DNA of 64,000 nt from Flavobacteriaceae bacterium LYZ1037 (GTDB lineage: Bacteria > Bacteroidota > Bacteroidia > Flavobacteriales > Flavobacteriaceae): positions 59,615 to 123,614 of the forward strand of contig QFWS01000008.1 in NCBI GenBank assembly GCA_003144015.1. The letters run 5' to 3'. Within the stretch, counting starts at the first letter, position 1. Every line of letters starts with the position of its first letter. The notes beneath the pieces are model-generated. The model made no database searches. It was not told the DNA's origin and saw only the letters and a list, made by a program, of their open reading frames with translations. The translations under genes and the position numbers were made by a program. Below are positions 37,191 to 46,262 of this stretch, in pieces.

Positions 37191-37678
37191 AATTCTTTTA
37201 TCATCCAAACATTACAGGAAAAATGACCTGTATTTCCCATAGGTTTCTCTAAAGACTCAAAACCTTCTTTAGCATATAGTTTTCTAGCATCATCCATATA
37301 TGGCATGGTTTCTAAATAACATTTTTCAAACCCAAAAGCTTTGGCTTTTTTAAGACAGGCATCCATCATTTGCTTTCCTAAACCCATTCCTCTAGCTTCA
37401 GGAAGAAAATACATTTTTTGAAGCTCGCAAACATTCCCTTTAAAATTGTCTAATGGAGCTATTCCTGCTCCTCCTATTATTTTCCCATTGTTATCAATTA
37501 CAAAATAACTCGACTTTCCACCATGATATGTTTCTGTCATTTTATCTAATGAGACATCTGCATAAGCAGTACCAACCTTAGGCACACCAAATTCAATTAG
37601 TACATCTCTAATTACTTGTGCTATTTGCTTATTATCTTTTAATGTAATTTCTCTAATTACAATATTATTATTGCTCAC
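37187..37678 (-). CDS. GNAT family N-acetyltransferase
   Basis: A 163-residue acetyltransferase. The acetyl-CoA motif is FLPEARGMGLGKQMMDACL, followed by CYLETMPYMDDARKLYAKEGF, the classic GNAT C-terminal layout. It starts with GTG at 37678. The substrate is not evident; the size and the ending HFSCNVWMIKEL resemble small-molecule or amino-acid acetyltransferases. Its stop overlaps the prmC start by four bases. It is divergent from ribD, with only 23 bases between the two GTG start codons. Confidence 0.88.
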   Translation of the reverse strand: MSNNNIVIREITLKDNKQIAQVIRDVLIEFGVPKVGTAYADVSLDKMTETYHGGKSSYFVIDNNGKIIGGAGIAPLDNFKGNVCELQKMYFLPEARGMGLGKQMMDACLKKAKAFGFEKCYLETMPYMDDARKLYAKEGFESLEKPMGNTGHFSCNVWMIKEL

Positions 37679-37701
37679 TTTATTGTGCTATTTTTACGCC
37701 T

Positions 37702-38706
37702 GTGAAGATACATGAAAAATACATAAAACGTTGTATTGAAATCGCCAAAAATGGATTAGGAACTACAGCTCCAAACCCAATGGTGGGCTGTGTTATTGTT
37801 CATAATAACAAAATAATAGGTGAAAGCTATACAAGTCCATATGGTGGAAATCACGCAGAAGTAAATGCTATAGAATCTGTTACAAACAAATCAATATTAT
37901 CTGAAGCGACTCTTTATGTTACCTTAGAACCCTGTAGCCATTTTGGAAAAACACCTCCATGTAGCGATTTAATTATTAATAATCACATACCTCATGTAGT
38001 TATTGGCACTATAGATACACATAGCAAAGTAGCCGGAAAAGGTATAGAAAAATTAAAAGCTGCTGGATGCAAAGTGACTGTTGGTGTATTAGAAGATGCC
38101 TGCAAAGAGCATCATAAACGCTTTTTTACATTTCACGACAAAAAACGTCCTTACATTATTTTGAAATGGGCTGAAACACAAGATGGTTTTATAGCTCCTA
38201 AATCTAAAATCAACCAACAGCCTGTTTGGATAACAAATAAATTATCTAGACAATTAGTTCATAAATGGCGATCGGAAGAACAAGCAATCTTAGTTGGCAC
38301 AAATACAGTAATAGAAGACAACCCTAGTCTAACCGTTAGAGATTGGACTGGAAAAAACCCCATACGAATCGTTTTAGATAAAACAAATAAGCTTTCTAAA
38401 GATTATCAGATCTTTAATAATGATGCTGAAACTATAGTTGTTACCAATAATGAGATAAACTATACAAGTCATGTCGCTTTACAAATTTGTAAGCTACTAC
38501 ACTATAAAGATATTCAATCTGTAATAATAGAGGGAGGATCTCAAACTCTTCAAACATTTATTGATGAAAACCTTTGGGATGAAGCTCGGGTTTTTATTGG
38601 GAATACAACTTTTACACACGGAATAAAAGCTCCTAACTTTAAAAAAAAGCAAAATCAAGAGTCTTCCATTCTAGAAGATTCTTTAATTTTTTTTATAAAT
38701 GATTAA
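37702..38706 (+). CDS. ribD: Bifunctional riboflavin deaminase/reductase
   Basis: Second and third steps of riboflavin synthesis. The N-terminal deaminase domain (about 1-145) has the zinc ligands in HAEVNAI and EPCSHFGKTPPCSDLI. The C-terminal reductase domain (about 145-334) shows ILKWAETQDGFIAP, ILVGTNTVIEDNPSLTVRDW, RIVLDK and IIEGGSQTLQTFI. Both parts look complete, although the very end is short. The start is GTG 37702, with TATTTTTA (one mismatch to the -7 box) just before it. The HAD gene overlaps its end by eight bases. Confidence 0.95.
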   Translation: MKIHEKYIKRCIEIAKNGLGTTAPNPMVGCVIVHNNKIIGESYTSPYGGNHAEVNAIESVTNKSILSEATLYVTLEPCSHFGKTPPCSDLIINNHIPHVVIGTIDTHSKVAGKGIEKLKAAGCKVTVGVLEDACKEHHKRFFTFHDKKRPYIILKWAETQDGFIAPKSKINQQPVWITNKLSRQLVHKWRSEEQAILVGTNTVIEDNPSLTVRDWTGKNPIRIVLDKTNKLSKDYQIFNNDAETIVVTNNEINYTSHVALQICKLLHYKDIQSVIIEGGSQTLQTFIDENLWDEARVFIGNTTFTHGIKAPNFKKKQNQESSILEDSLIFFIND

Positions 38707-39310
38707 AACTCTTATTTTCGATTTTGGTGATGTTTTTATCAATCTAGATAAGCAAGGAGCCATGAAACAGGTTTTAGAACTTTTTAAGCATGAAACACTT
38801 TCAGATGAAATAATTGCCTTTAACTGCCTTTATGAGCAAGGCTTAATATCAACTGAAGAATTCATTGCTTTTTACTTAGAAAATTTTCCAGATTTAGATG
38901 AAGAAGATGTGCTTTATGCTTGGAATTGCATCCTAAAAGACTTCCCAGAACATCGTTTAGAATTTATTAAAAAACTTGCTAAGGAAAATAGATACACCCT
39001 GATTCTATTAAGTAATACAAACGAACTTCATATAGATTGTATTAAAGAACGCGTATCTTTTTATAATGATTTTAAAAATTGTTTTCATAAATTTTACTTG
39101 TCGCATGAAATTCAATTAAGGAAACCAGATAATAGTATTTACAATTTTGTTTTAAAAGAAAACAATCTTAATCCTACTGATTGTTTATTTATTGACGACA
39201 CTTTTGAAAATACTGAAGCCGCAAAACAACTAGGAATGCATGTTTGGAATATAGACGAAACTAGTCAAGACATTGTAGATTTATTCACTGCTAAAAAAGA
39301 ATTCTTTTGA
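38699..39310 (+). CDS. HAD family hydrolase
   Basis: A 203-residue haloacid-dehalogenase superfamily protein. Motif I is IFDFGDVFINLD (nucleophile Asp near residue 8). Motif II is ILLSNTNELH, the motif III lysine lies in QLRKPDNSIY, and motif IV is CLFIDDTFENTEAAKQLGMH. The helical cap after motif I is of the subclass I (YihX-like) type. In phosphatase members the position two after the nucleophile is Asp; here it is Gly, so the catalytic acid or base may be supplied differently or the substrate differs. It lies between ribD and an exporter; a flavin-precursor phosphatase role is possible but only inferred from position. Confidence 0.85.
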   Translation: MIKTLIFDFGDVFINLDKQGAMKQVLELFKHETLSDEIIAFNCLYEQGLISTEEFIAFYLENFPDLDEEDVLYAWNCILKDFPEHRLEFIKKLAKENRYTLILLSNTNELHIDCIKERVSFYNDFKNCFHKFYLSHEIQLRKPDNSIYNFVLKENNLNPTDCLFIDDTFENTEAAKQLGMHVWNIDETSQDIVDLFTAKKEFF

Positions 39311-40170
39311 TTTATTTATTATTAAGCATTTTAGCTTCTACACTCATTTTTTTAATCTTCAAATTATTTGATAGATTCAAAATAAATACGCTGCAAGCTA
39401 TTGTTTTTAATTATATCACAGCGTGTTTCTGTGGATTTATCACTTCTAAAAACCCATTAAACACTCAAGAAATTATCCATACTGAATGGTTTTTTGGCGC
39501 TTTAATTCTTGGGTTTTTATTTATAAGTATTTTTAATGTTATGGCAATAACATCACAACGAAACGGCTTATCGGTCGCTTCGGTTGCTACAAAAATGAGT
39601 GTCATTATCCCTGTAGTATTTGGCATTTACATGTATAATGAAAGTACTGGGTTTCAAAAACTTTTAGGCATCTTACTTGCTTTATTTGCAGTCTATTTTG
39701 TGTCGATTAAAAAAGGGGCGAAATTTCACTTTAAAATCAACTTGCTTTTACCTTTAATTTTATTTTTAGGCTCAGGAATCATTGACACCTCAATAAAATA
39801 TATTGAAACTACCTACCTTAAAGAAGGTGGTATTCCATTATTTTCTGCTACCATTTTCTTTTTTGCAGCCTGTATTGGAATTGGCATTCTAATCGTAAAA
39901 ATGATTCGAAAAGAATTTATATTCAATCCACAAAGCATCCTTGGAGGTATTGCATTAGGAATCGTGAATTACGCGTCTATATATTATCTATTAAAAGCAT
40001 TAAATCATGAAAATTTAGAGAGCTCTGCTATTTTTACTATAAATAATGTATCTATTATATTGTTTACATCTTTAATTGGTTTGTTACTTTTTAAAGAAAA
40101 GTTATCGTTTAAAAACTGGATTGGTGTTGGATTAGCCATTATTTCAATCTTATTAGTAACTTTAGCATAA
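39307..40170 (+). CDS. EamA/DMT family transporter
   Basis: A 287-residue inner-membrane protein with about ten helices arranged as two EamA repeats. The first repeat ends near residue 137 with LLGILLALFAVYFVSIKKG and the second ends with FKNWIGVGLAIISILLVTLA, the repeated pattern of drug/metabolite transporters. The start is TTG 39307, overlapping the HAD stop (TTGA). The substrate is unknown. It runs directly into the YigZ gene (shared base at the stop/start). Confidence 0.82.
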   Translation: MIYLLLSILASTLIFLIFKLFDRFKINTLQAIVFNYITACFCGFITSKNPLNTQEIIHTEWFFGALILGFLFISIFNVMAITSQRNGLSVASVATKMSVIIPVVFGIYMYNESTGFQKLLGILLALFAVYFVSIKKGAKFHFKINLLLPLILFLGSGIIDTSIKYIETTYLKEGGIPLFSATIFFFAACIGIGILIVKMIRKEFIFNPQSILGGIALGIVNYASIYYLLKALNHENLESSAIFTINNVSIILFTSLIGLLLFKEKLSFKNWIGVGLAIISILLVTLA

Positions 40171-40787
40171 TGATAAAAGATATTTTCAAAACTATAAGCA
40201 AACCCTCAAAAGAGGTTCTTTTTAAAGACAAAAACAGCAAGTTTTTTGGTTACACATTTCCGGTTTTAAATGAAGATACTGTTAAAGACCACTTAGACGA
40301 ATTAAAAAAACAACATCACTCTGCAAGACATTGGTGTTATGCCTATCAAATAGGTACTAACGAAAATAATATTCAGTTTAGAGCCAATGATGATGGCGAA
40401 CCCAATAATAGTGCTGGTATGCCTATTTATGGGCAAATACAATCGTTTGAGGTTACCAATATTTTAATAGTTGTTGTAAGATATTTTGGAGGTGTAAAGC
40501 TTGGCGTTGGCGGTTTAATTAATGCTTATAAAACTACGGCACAAATGGCTTTAGAAGCATCCAAAATTGTATCTAAAACCATCAATAAACAGTTTGAGAT
40601 ACGTTTCGATTACAAAAACATGAATAAAGTTATGCGTGTTATAAAAGAAAAAAATCTAATTATTGTCAATCAGACTTTAGAATTAGATTGTAAGATTGTA
40701 ATTTCTGTAAGATTGAAAGAAGTAGAAAAAACTCTAAAAAACTTTAATTCAATTTTTGAAGTTGAAATAAAAGAGCTTGAAGATTAA
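40170..40787 (+). CDS. YigZ/IMPACT family protein
   Basis: A 205-residue protein of the UPF0029/YigZ family. The N-terminal domain carries SKFFGYTFPV, HHSARHWCYAYQIG, FRANDDGEPNNSAGMPIYGQI and VVRYFGGVKLGVGGLINAY, all diagnostic. A C-terminal DUF1949-like ferredoxin fold follows. Related proteins influence translation or bind nucleic acids, but the bacterial role is poorly defined. It is the last gene of ribD-HAD-EamA-YigZ and overlaps the convergent thioesterase gene by four bases. Confidence 0.9.
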   Translation: MIKDIFKTISKPSKEVLFKDKNSKFFGYTFPVLNEDTVKDHLDELKKQHHSARHWCYAYQIGTNENNIQFRANDDGEPNNSAGMPIYGQIQSFEVTNILIVVVRYFGGVKLGVGGLINAYKTTAQMALEASKIVSKTINKQFEIRFDYKNMNKVMRVIKEKNLIIVNQTLELDCKIVISVRLKEVEKTLKNFNSIFEVEIKELED

Positions 40788-41182
40788 TAATCTAGTTTTT
40801 CCAGAATATAATCGGGACATTTCATAGGTCTTTTAGTTTTCATATTAATAAAAGCCAATTCGGTATTTGCAATAACTAAAATGTCTCCAGCTTCATTTGT
40901 AATTTCATAATCAAATTCAATTCTAACAGAAGGTCTTTTTTTTAGTTGTGTTTTCACTTTAACAACCTCATCATAAACTGCTGACTTTTTGAAATTTAAA
41001 CTCATGGAGATTACAGGTAACATCACACCATCTGCTTCCATTTCTTTATACGAAACACCTTTTTTTCTCAACCATTCTGTTCTACCCATTTCTAAGTATA
41101 ATGCATAATTTCCATGATGAACTACTCCCATTTGATCTGTTTCACCATATCTCACTCTTATTGGTATTTCATCGAAAATCAT
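40784..41182 (-). CDS. Acyl-CoA thioesterase, YbgC/4HBT family
   Basis: A 132-residue single hot-dog fold protein. The active-site signature is RVRYGETDQMGVVHHGNYALYLEMGR, with the Asp of the YbgC/4-hydroxybenzoyl-CoA thioesterase group; SVRIEFDYEI and NTELAFINMKTKRPM follow. It probably hydrolyses acyl-CoAs in the cytoplasm; the chain preference is unknown. It lies between YigZ and dnaA, divergent from dnaA. The 184-base space between them has no perfect promoter box. Confidence 0.9.
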   Translation of the reverse strand: MIFDEIPIRVRYGETDQMGVVHHGNYALYLEMGRTEWLRKKGVSYKEMEADGVMLPVISMSLNFKKSAVYDEVVKVKTQLKKRPSVRIEFDYEITNEAGDILVIANTELAFINMKTKRPMKCPDYILEKLDY

Positions 41183-41366
41183 AACGCTTTTAGAATTATT
41201 TTTTGTAGTTTAGGCAATGCTTTAAACATGCGAAAAAATTTCTTTAAATTCAATAGCAATTGATTTTTTTTTTAAGAATTTTGTTCACATATTTGTCAAG
41301 CTATAAAATCAGTCAGAGAATTCCATTTCTCTTTTAATAACTAACGAGTAAATTTCAAAAATAATA

Positions 41367-42794
41367 ATGAGTGTAACTGCGCAATCGGTATGGAACAATT
41401 GTCTTGAATTCATAAAGGATAACATTCAACCTCAAGCCTATAAAACTTGGTTTGAACCTATTTTAGCAGTAAAGCTTTCTGAAAACTCTCTAAGCATTCA
41501 AGTGCCTAGTAAATTCTTTTACGAATGGCTAGAAGAACATTATGTTAAGATTTTAAAAGTAGCGCTTACAAAAGAATTGGGCGAAACCGCCAAACTTGTT
41601 TACATTATTAAAATGGAAAACACTTATGGCAACAAACAACCTTTTACTGAAAGAATTCCAAGCTCTAACAGAACAGCTGTCAAAGCCCAAGATGTAGATA
41701 TTCCATTGAATAATAAAAGTCCAGAATTACGTAATCCGTTTGTAATACCTGGAATTCGAAATGTAAAAATAGAGTCGCAATTAAACCCTAATTACAATTT
41801 TGAAAACTTTTTAGAAGGTGATTCTAATCGATTGGCTAGAAGTGCAGGATTAGCTGTTGCTTCTAAACCAGGAGGAACGTCTTTCAACCCACTACTTCTT
41901 TTTGGTGGTGTTGGTCTAGGAAAAACACATTTAGCGCATGCTATTGGCGTAGATATTAAAGATAAATACCCAGAGAAAACGGTTTTATATATTTCTGCTG
42001 AAAAATTTACACAACAATATATAGATTCAGTTAAAAAGAATAATAGAAACGATTTTATCCATTTCTATCAAATAATAGACATCTTAATTATTGATGATGT
42101 TCAGTTTCTTTCTGGAAAAACAGGAACTCAAGATGTGTTCTTTCATATATTTAATCATCTGCATCAAAATGGGAAGCAAGTTATTTTAACTAGTGACAAA
42201 GCTCCTGTAGATATGCAAGATATTGAACAACGTTTATTATCTAGATTTAAATGGGGTCTTTCTGCCGAATTACAAAGTCCTGACTTTGAAACTCGTGTTT
42301 CTATATTAAAAAACAAATTATATCGTGATGGTGTAGAAATGCCTGATGATATTGTTGAATATGTCGCCAAAAATATTAAGTCTAATATTCGCGAATTAGA
42401 AGGAGCTATCATTTCATTAATTGCTCAATCTTCATTTAACAAAAAAGAGATCACCATTGATTTGGCAAAACAAGTGGTTGAGAAATTTGTTAAAAACACA
42501 AAAAGAGAAGTTTCAATCGATTATATCCAGAAAATTGTTTCAGATTATTTTCAAATGGATATTGACACGCTACAATCTAAAACTAGAAAACGACATATCG
42601 TACAAGCAAGGCAATTAGCTATGTTTTTTGCAAAAAAACTAACAAAAGCTTCTCTAGCTAGTATTGGCTCTCAAATAGGAAAAAGAGACCATGCTACTGT
42701 TTTGCACGCATGTAAAACAGTAGATAATTTATCTACTACCGACAAGCAATTTCGAAAATACGTTGAGGACCTTTCTAAAAAATTATCTGTTTAA
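41367..42794 (+). CDS. dnaA: Chromosomal replication initiator DnaA
   Basis: AAA+ protein that opens the replication origin. The 475-residue protein has domain I (1-80, WNNCLEFIKDNIQPQAYKTWF), a linker, Walker A LLFGGVGLGKTHLAHAI, Walker B DILIIDDVQFLSGK, the sensor region LTSDKAP, arginine-finger segment QRLLSRFKWGL, and the DNA-binding domain IV with the signature GKRDHATVLHACKTV. Everything is intact. The upstream 184 bases contain no good DnaA boxes, so an origin is not assigned here. The phosphatase gene follows 27 bases downstream. Confidence 0.97.
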   Translation: MSVTAQSVWNNCLEFIKDNIQPQAYKTWFEPILAVKLSENSLSIQVPSKFFYEWLEEHYVKILKVALTKELGETAKLVYIIKMENTYGNKQPFTERIPSSNRTAVKAQDVDIPLNNKSPELRNPFVIPGIRNVKIESQLNPNYNFENFLEGDSNRLARSAGLAVASKPGGTSFNPLLLFGGVGLGKTHLAHAIGVDIKDKYPEKTVLYISAEKFTQQYIDSVKKNNRNDFIHFYQIIDILIIDDVQFLSGKTGTQDVFFHIFNHLHQNGKQVILTSDKAPVDMQDIEQRLLSRFKWGLSAELQSPDFETRVSILKNKLYRDGVEMPDDIVEYVAKNIKSNIRELEGAIISLIAQSSFNKKEITIDLAKQVVEKFVKNTKREVSIDYIQKIVSDYFQMDIDTLQSKTRKRHIVQARQLAMFFAKKLTKASLASIGSQIGKRDHATVLHACKTVDNLSTTDKQFRKYVEDLSKKLSV

Positions 42795-42821
42795 ATTTTA
42801 ATTACTTTTTAATTTACAATT

Positions 42822-43274
42822 ATGACTAAAATTCTAATGGTCTGCTTGGGCAATATTTGTCGTTCGCCATTAGCAGAAGGTATATTAAGAGATAAATTAC
42901 CGTCCAGCAAATACATTATTGATTCTGCAGGAACAGGAAATTACCATGTTGGAGACCCTCCAGATCTTCGCTCTATTAAAGTAGCAAAAAAATATGGTTT
43001 GGACATTTCTAATCAAAAAGGGAGACAATTTACTGAAATAGATTTCGATAAATTTGATCTTATCTATGTTATGGATAGTTCCAACTATCAAAATGTTATT
43101 AAGTTAGCTAGAACCGAAACCGATAAAGAAAAAGTTAAATTGATTCTTAATGAAATTTATGCAGATCAGAATTATAATGTTCCAGATCCTTATACTGGAG
43201 GTATTCAAGGCTTTGAGAGCACATTTAAAATGCTAGATGAAGCCTGTAATGAAATTGCCAAAAAAATTCTATAA
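42822..43274 (+). CDS. Low-molecular-weight protein tyrosine phosphatase
   Basis: A 150-residue cytoplasmic phosphatase. The catalytic P-loop is MVCLGNICRSPLAEG (C-x5-R-S near residues 8-15) and the general acid lies in VPDPYTGG near residue 126; YVMDSSN is the third family segment. Targets may be phosphotyrosine proteins or sugar phosphates; no tyrosine kinase gene is adjacent. It follows dnaA closely, an order frequent in Flavobacteriia, and may share its transcript. Confidence 0.93.
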   Translation: MTKILMVCLGNICRSPLAEGILRDKLPSSKYIIDSAGTGNYHVGDPPDLRSIKVAKKYGLDISNQKGRQFTEIDFDKFDLIYVMDSSNYQNVIKLARTETDKEKVKLILNEIYADQNYNVPDPYTGGIQGFESTFKMLDEACNEIAKKIL

Positions 43275-43348
43275 TAATTGATTTTCTTCAATCTTAGTTT
43301 TCTTCATGTTTTTTTGTAATTTGTATTATAATTCCTAAAAAAAATAGA

Positions 43349-44767
43349 ATGAAAAAAAGTTTGAATTTCCTATTTATATTAATAATATTTCCATTTATTC
43401 TATTTTCTCAAGATATAGAATTAAATTTATTTGCTTCTGGATTTACAAACCCAGTAAGTATAAAACATGCAGAGGACGAGAGACTCTTTGTTGTAGAAAG
43501 AGACGGCATCATTAAAATAGTTAATCCAGAAGGCTCTACAAATACAACTCCTTTTATTAATATTAGTTCCCGTGTATTAAGTGGTGGCGAACGTGGTTTA
43601 TTAGGTTTGGCTTTTCACCCTCAATACATCTCAAATGGTTTTTTCTTTGTTAATTATATTAATAGTAATGGAGATACTGTTGTATCTAGGTTTATTACAA
43701 ACCCACCAAATTCTAATGTGGCCGACGATACAACTGAAGAAGTTTTAATGACTATCTCACAACCCTATTCCAATCATAATGGAGGTGATTTAGCTTTCGG
43801 TAACGATGGATATCTATATATAGGTTTAGGAGATGGAGGGAATGGAGGAGATCCAGGAGACCGATCTCAAGACCTAACAACGTTACTAGGCAAAATGCTT
43901 CGTATAAATGTGAATAATTCTCAAGGAGGCAATAATTATGCTATTCCAAATGATAATCCTTATCCTAATGCAGAAAACCCTAATGCTTTACCAGAAATTT
44001 GGGCTTCAGGATTAAGAAACCCTTGGAGGTTTTCTTTTGACAGAGACACATACGATTTATGGATTGCCGATGTTGGTCAAGGCCAAATAGAAGAAATAAA
44101 CATGAATCCCATAAATCAGGCAGGAATTAATTATGGATGGCGTTGTTATGAAGGAAATCAGGTTTATGACACATCGGGAGACTGCCCTGACGATACTAAC
44201 GATTTAACCTTTCCAGTTTCTCAATACACACATACAACTAGTGGTAATTTTAAATGTTCCATCACAGGAGGCTATAGATATAGAGGAACAGCGCAACCAG
44301 CATTACTAGGCTTGTATTTTTTTGCAGATTATTGTAGTGATGAAATTGGAATTCTTGAAAACACAGGAGGAGCTTGGAATATGACTTTTACAGAACAATA
44401 TAACGGTAATGGCTGGACTGCATTTGGAGAAGATGTTCAAGGCGAAATCTATATTGCTGGTATCGATTCTGGAGATATTTATAAAATTGTAGACGCCAAT
44501 TTAAGCGTTGATGAAAACTCGTTTTTTGATGTGCAAATTTTCCCAAACCCAGCTACAAATCAATTTACAATAGAAATTACTAATTCTCTTTTGACTATTG
44601 AAACCATCAATATTTATAATTTACAAGGAAAATTAGTAAAATCGATTTCTGATAATAAATCATCTTCCGTGAAAATTTCAACAATAGACATGTCTAGAGG
44701 ATTTTATTTAACAGAATTAATTTCTGAAACCGGATCTAAAAGAACCCACAAACTCATCTTAAATTAA
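43349..44767 (+). CDS. PQQ-type sugar dehydrogenase-like secreted protein with T9SS tail
   Basis: A 472-residue protein with a signal peptide ending ILFSQD near residue 21. The glucose/sorbosone dehydrogenase beta-propeller spans about 25-380, with SNHNGGDLAFGNDGYLYIGLGDGG (the calcium/PQQ region; given here as family landmark), ASGLRNPWRFSFD and GINYGWRCYEG. A type A T9SS sorting domain (about 395-472, QIFPNPATNQF and the terminal HKLILN) implies export across the outer membrane. It probably oxidises sugars or aldehydes, or is a non-enzymatic relative. The methylase gene begins one base after its stop. Confidence 0.88.
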   Translation: MKKSLNFLFILIIFPFILFSQDIELNLFASGFTNPVSIKHAEDERLFVVERDGIIKIVNPEGSTNTTPFINISSRVLSGGERGLLGLAFHPQYISNGFFFVNYINSNGDTVVSRFITNPPNSNVADDTTEEVLMTISQPYSNHNGGDLAFGNDGYLYIGLGDGGNGGDPGDRSQDLTTLLGKMLRINVNNSQGGNNYAIPNDNPYPNAENPNALPEIWASGLRNPWRFSFDRDTYDLWIADVGQGQIEEINMNPINQAGINYGWRCYEGNQVYDTSGDCPDDTNDLTFPVSQYTHTTSGNFKCSITGGYRYRGTAQPALLGLYFFADYCSDEIGILENTGGAWNMTFTEQYNGNGWTAFGEDVQGEIYIAGIDSGDIYKIVDANLSVDENSFFDVQIFPNPATNQFTIEITNSLLTIETINIYNLQGKLVKSISDNKSSSVKISTIDMSRGFYLTELISETGSKRTHKLILN

Positions 44768-44768
44768 A

Positions 44769-45485
44769 ATGACAAGCCAAATCGGAAAACTCTATCTAAT
44801 TCCTACTACTCTTGGAGACACAGAGCCTTTAGAAGTATTACCTATTTCTGTAAAAAAAATCATTGAACAAATAGATATATATATTGTTGAAAATGAAAAA
44901 ACTGCCAGACGTTTTATTAAGAAAATAAAACCAAGTAAAAGACAGTCTGCATTACACATGTTTCATTTAAACAAGTTTACAGATACAACCGAAATTCCTT
45001 CATTTTTAGACCCTTGTTTACAAGGGAAAAATGTAGGTTTACTTTCTGAAGCTGGGTGTCCTGCTGTTGCAGATCCTGGTGCAGATGTTGTAAAAATAGC
45101 ACATAAAAAAAACATTCAAGTAGTTCCTTTAGTAGGTCCTTCTTCCATTATTATGGCTATAATGAGTTCTGGTATGAATGGTCAAAGTTTTGCTTTTAAT
45201 GGCTATTTGCCAATTGAAAAATCTGAAAGGAAAAAAGAATTAAAACGTCTCGAGCAACTATCCTTTAGTCAAAATCAAACTCAAGCCTTTATAGAAACTC
45301 CTTATAGAAATAACAAACTACTAGAGGATATTTGTGCTACTTTAAACGAACATACTTTGGTTTGTGTCGCTTGCGACATTACAATGTCTACTGAATATAT
45401 AAAAACACAAACAGTAAACGACTGGAAAAAAAATAGCGTAGACCTTCATAAAAGACCTACGCTATTTATTATTCATAAAGAATAG
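44769..45485 (+). CDS. RsmI-like SAM-dependent methyltransferase
   Basis: A 238-residue tetrapyrrole-methylase-fold protein similar to the 16S rRNA ribose methylase RsmI. Visible landmarks are IGKLYLIPTTLGD, GLLSEAGCPAVADPGADVV, VVPLVGPSSIIMAIMSSG and AFNGYLP. The classical RsmI N-terminal GTPIGNL-like motif is replaced by IPTTLGD, so this may be the second paralog present in Bacteroidota rather than RsmI itself. The last 55 bases of the coding region form a strong hairpin that also faces the convergent gene. Confidence 0.82.
   Translation: MTSQIGKLYLIPTTLGDTEPLEVLPISVKKIIEQIDIYIVENEKTARRFIKKIKPSKRQSALHMFHLNKFTDTTEIPSFLDPCLQGKNVGLLSEAGCPAVADPGADVVKIAHKKNIQVVPLVGPSSIIMAIMSSGMNGQSFAFNGYLPIEKSERKKELKRLEQLSFSQNQTQAFIETPYRNNKLLEDICATLNEHTLVCVACDITMSTEYIKTQTVNDWKKNSVDLHKRPTLFIIHKE
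45431..45467. terminator. Bidirectional hairpin inside the 3' coding end
   Basis: AAATAGCGTAG (45431-45441) pairs perfectly with CTACGCTATTT (45457-45467). There is an A run on the left (a U run on the minus strand) and TTATT on the right. It lies inside the methylase reading frame, 16 bases before its stop, and can terminate the convergent gene ending at 45490. Confidence 0.6.
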
Positions 45486-45489
45486 CTAA

Positions 45490-46155
45490 TTATGCCGTAT
45501 GTTTCACTTTAGCTTTTCTATTTGGTTTAATTTTAGAGGTATCGTAACCTGAAAACTTTTTAATATAATATGAAATAGATGTTCCATAAGCATCAGAGAA
45601 TCCAAACTCACCATAGCTTCTTAGATATTTTTTTACGTTACCTGCTCCTGCTAAATGTGCTGCTGCTAAAATACCTGATTCGGTAATTTTAGTACCATTT
45701 ATCACTTTTCCTGAAAAACGCTTAATATCTTTTCTTAAAATCCACTTGTTACGTTCTGCGTTTGCAATAAACGCTTTTTCTTGCAATTCTGGATTTTTCA
45801 AAAAATGAACTGGATTATAAATTCCAATCATTTTCAATGTTTCTTTACCAAATTGGTACTTTCCTAAGTAACCAAAAGTATTCACTGTAAAATAATCACC
45901 ACCAGACTCTTTAAAACCTAGAGCTTCTTTAAAGCCAACTAGAGTTTTACCTAAAGTAGGTGAATAAATAGGTTGTGGTTCGTGAACAGGAAATAAGTTG
46001 TCTTTAATTACCTCGCCATGATTTGCAATATTAGCTGCATATCTTGGAGATGTATAGTTTTTTTCTTTAACCGATTTATTCATATAAATCGACCCAAACA
46101 ATAAGAAACATATTGTAAGTGATAACGCTAAGTAACTTCCAATATTTTTTATCAT
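45490..46155 (-). CDS. Lytic-transglycosylase-like membrane-anchored protein
   Basis: A 221-residue protein with one N-terminal membrane segment (about 7-24). The extracytoplasmic part begins near residue 70 with VGFKEALGFKESGGDYFTVN, where a Glu followed by SGG resembles the catalytic Glu-Ser of lysozyme-like transglycosylases, then GYLGKYQFGKETLKMIGI and AAAHLAGAGNVKKYL, which match the later part of such folds. The tail is rich in Lys. It may cut peptidoglycan, but substrate and activity are inferred. The gene has its own -7 box 57 bases upstream. Confidence 0.7.
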   Translation of the reverse strand: MIKNIGSYLALSLTICFLLFGSIYMNKSVKEKNYTSPRYAANIANHGEVIKDNLFPVHEPQPIYSPTLGKTLVGFKEALGFKESGGDYFTVNTFGYLGKYQFGKETLKMIGIYNPVHFLKNPELQEKAFIANAERNKWILRKDIKRFSGKVINGTKITESGILAAAHLAGAGNVKKYLRSYGEFGFSDAYGTSISYYIKKFSGYDTSKIKPNRKAKVKHTA

Positions 46156-46212
46156 ATTTTTAAATTTCTTCAGTAAAAATCTATGTGATAATTACTTGAA
46201 AATTTCAGCATG

Positions 46213-46220
46213 CAAATATA
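46213..46220 (-). promoter_or_regulatory. -7 promoter box for the transglycosylase-like gene
   Basis: On the minus strand this reads TATATTTG. It leaves a leader of about 50 bases before the ATG at 46155. Confidence 0.45.
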
Positions 46221-46262
46221 AGGCTTTTTTTTAATATCTGAAACTTAATCGATTAAGTGCTT

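Noticed and set aside
41183..41366. Replication origin upstream of dnaA
   Set aside because: The gap is AT-rich but has only one weak DnaA-box-like site (TTGTTCACA) and no box cluster. Origins in this phylum are often away from dnaA.
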